Source: DATDEW01 sp046590205
Lineage (GTDB): Bacteria; Bacteroidota; Ignavibacteria; Palsa-1295
Direction of reading: 5' to 3'
Length of the DNA: 64,000 nucleotides
Assembly: GCA_046590205.1 (NCBI GenBank)
Contig: JBKJTT010000043.1
Coordinates: 14,221 to 78,220 of the forward strand
Under the pieces are notes generated by a model. The model did no database searches. It had not been told where the DNA came from and saw only the letters and a list, made by a program, of their open reading frames with translations. Shown in pieces: positions 63,068 through 64,000 of the stretch; position 1 is the first letter of the stretch, and each line of letters begins with the position of its first letter. Position numbers and translations under genes: made by a program.

Positions 63068-63795
63068 AATCCGAAGGAGACACCTGCAAGGTATCCGAAC
63101 TCGATGAGCGAGCGAAATGCGGGACCGTTATATGAACTTTGACAGTCACTCAAAGGACCAATATATGGAAATCCCCATAGCCGAAGTGTAGCATTTATAC
63201 CGATATCAATGTCATCGGTGCGATAAACCGTATAGCGAGCGCGGGTGAATGCCGAAACTTCAAAGCCATTCCATGTGTCGCATGACTCGAATACTTTTAC
63301 TTTATCTTCAGCAATATTCTCGATCGATGCGGTTGCTCCGCCTAATCCGTACGCAACGCCAAGCCCAGCACCAATGCGGAATTTGCCGTCACTAAAGAGC
63401 GTAAGAATACCTTCAAGGCCGAGCGTTGTGATATAAAGTCGCTCGGATATATTTGCATTATAATCTTTGCTATTTGAGCCGGGGACATCATTCCATAGTC
63501 CTTGTCTGGTGCGCTCTTCATTGACGTGCTCGATCGTCATCGAGAGAGCATTGAGATAATCCGTTGCTACTTGATAGTGAAGATTAAAAATGATTGGCAT
63601 TTTGTAAAAGCCCTGCACATTCCCTTCGGCAGTCATTACGGGCACTTGTCCGCCGTAAGCAAACTGTACAGCTATATCACGTTTGGTATGTTGCGCACTA
63701 CTATCTGTCGCTAAAAAAAGAGCGAGCAAAATGAAATACCGGAATATGTGTGCGGCTATTCCGGTATTAAAAATGCGAATACTGCGAATGTTCAT
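63064..63795 (-). CDS. outer-membrane beta-barrel-like protein
   Basis: About 243 residues from ATG 63795 (the frame is open to 63858, but the longer start overlaps sdhA). The signal region is MNIRSIRIFNTGIAAHIFRYFILLALFLATDSSA. The mature part reads as alternating beta strands, with FRIGAGLGVAYGLGGA and a C-terminal ...FGYLAGVSFGF ending in Phe, as outer-membrane barrels do. The family is not recognised. The 3' end overlaps the convergent helicase-nuclease gene by four bases. Confidence 0.75.
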   Translation of the reverse strand: MNIRSIRIFNTGIAAHIFRYFILLALFLATDSSAQHTKRDIAVQFAYGGQVPVMTAEGNVQGFYKMPIIFNLHYQVATDYLNALSMTIEHVNEERTRQGLWNDVPGSNSKDYNANISERLYITTLGLEGILTLFSDGKFRIGAGLGVAYGLGGATASIENIAEDKVKVFESCDTWNGFEVSAFTRARYTVYRTDDIDIGINATLRLWGFPYIGPLSDCQSSYNGPAFRSLIEFGYLAGVSFGF

Positions 63796-63802
63796 TCGAG
63801 TA

Positions 63803-64000
63803 TTAATAGACTCTCTTTTTTGGCTGATACTTTGTAATGGTAACCGGACGGTAATCAAGTGCTACCTTGCCGTTATCACCTTTATATGCAAACGTGTGCT
63901 TCAAGTAATTTGCATCGTCGCGATCCTCGTAATCGCCACGCGCATGTGCGCCGCGAGACTCCTTGCGTTCATTTGCAGAGATTGTTTCTATCTGTGCAAA
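63803..64000 (-). CDS. sdhA: succinate dehydrogenase/fumarate reductase flavoprotein subunit, C-terminal part
   Basis: The minus strand is open from the window edge to TAA 63803 and encodes 65 residues. ERKESRGAHARGDYEDRDD followed by NYLKHTF matches the conserved C-terminal SRGAHAR..P.RDD..W.KHT of SdhA, which ends the helical domain. RPVTITKYQPKKRVY is the tail. The 5' part lies outside the window. The gene is 7 bases upstream of the barrel-protein ATG. Confidence 0.9.
   Translation of the reverse strand, partial: FAQIETISANERKESRGAHARGDYEDRDDANYLKHTFAYKGDNGKVALDYRPVTITKYQPKKRVY

Overview
The window is a chromosomal stretch of moderate G+C from a free-living aerobic bacterium. The best fit is the Bacteroidota/Chlorobiota/Ignavibacteria-Kapabacteria group. 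The signs are two secreted proteins ending in type IX secretion (T9SS) sorting domains, PD40/OmpA and beta-barrel outer-membrane proteins, and an Mla-type lipid transport operon. Several genes also have a Bacteroidota-type minus-7 box (TAnnTTTG) just upstream of the start. Oxygen-dependent HemF, succinate dehydrogenase, a keto-acid dehydrogenase E1 and a hemerythrin argue for aerobic metabolism. Species cannot be named from the sequence alone. TTG and GTG starts are frequent, so several start sites are inferred.

Layout. 1-4.2 kb: an Nramp metal transporter fused to a UspA domain (cut by the window start), a PduO-type cobalamin adenosyltransferase, and a NatA/NatB-like ABC exporter. 4.4-7.9 kb: a large T9SS surface protein. 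7.9-15.3 kb: a tightly packed haem operon in the order hemX/ccsA-like, hemA, hemC, hemD, hemE, hemF, small membrane protein, hemH. The unknown membrane protein sits between hemF and hemH, where the missing protoporphyrinogen oxidase step would fall. 15.4-19.6 kb: prfB (with a programmed +1 frameshift), a pterin dehydratase, an X-Pro aminopeptidase and a barrel protein. 19.7-23.5 kb: a secreted beta-helix protein and a second ABC exporter pair. 23.5-26 kb: an SDR enzyme, tRNA-Cys and an OmpA/PD40 protein.

26.0-32.8 kb is the translation operon rimP-nusA-infB-rbfA-truB-ribF, with a terminator-like hairpin just before nusA. 32.9-34.6 kb: a CxxCH-containing outer-membrane protein followed by a biotin carrier protein. 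34.7-39 kb: a TPR-mlaE-mlaF-mlaD operon read leftward. 39.1-46.7 kb: an NrnA-like DHH phosphoesterase, a 1306-residue NtrY-like sensor kinase with a small exported partner, and pyrC/pyrB. 46.8-49.8 kb: uvrA.

49.8-56.8 kb is the accessory part. It holds a degenerate RecA/DnaB-fold protein behind a structured leader, and a 1-kb gene-free region packed with palindromic and direct repeats. It also holds an A+T-rich two-gene module of unknown function directly behind a pdhB-like E1-beta gene, and a 397-bp unit in which a GIY-YIG nuclease gene lies between near-perfect inverted repeats, next to a pruA-like gene. 56.8-64 kb: a lipoprotein overlapping a GH3 hydrolase, a hemerythrin overlapping a large helicase-nuclease with a probable Fe-S-stapled nuclease domain, a barrel protein, and the C-terminal end of sdhA.

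The best candidates for undescribed biology are the small membrane protein in the hem operon, the GIY-YIG/inverted-repeat unit, the 231+499-residue module, and the pseudo-ATPase next to the repeat cluster.
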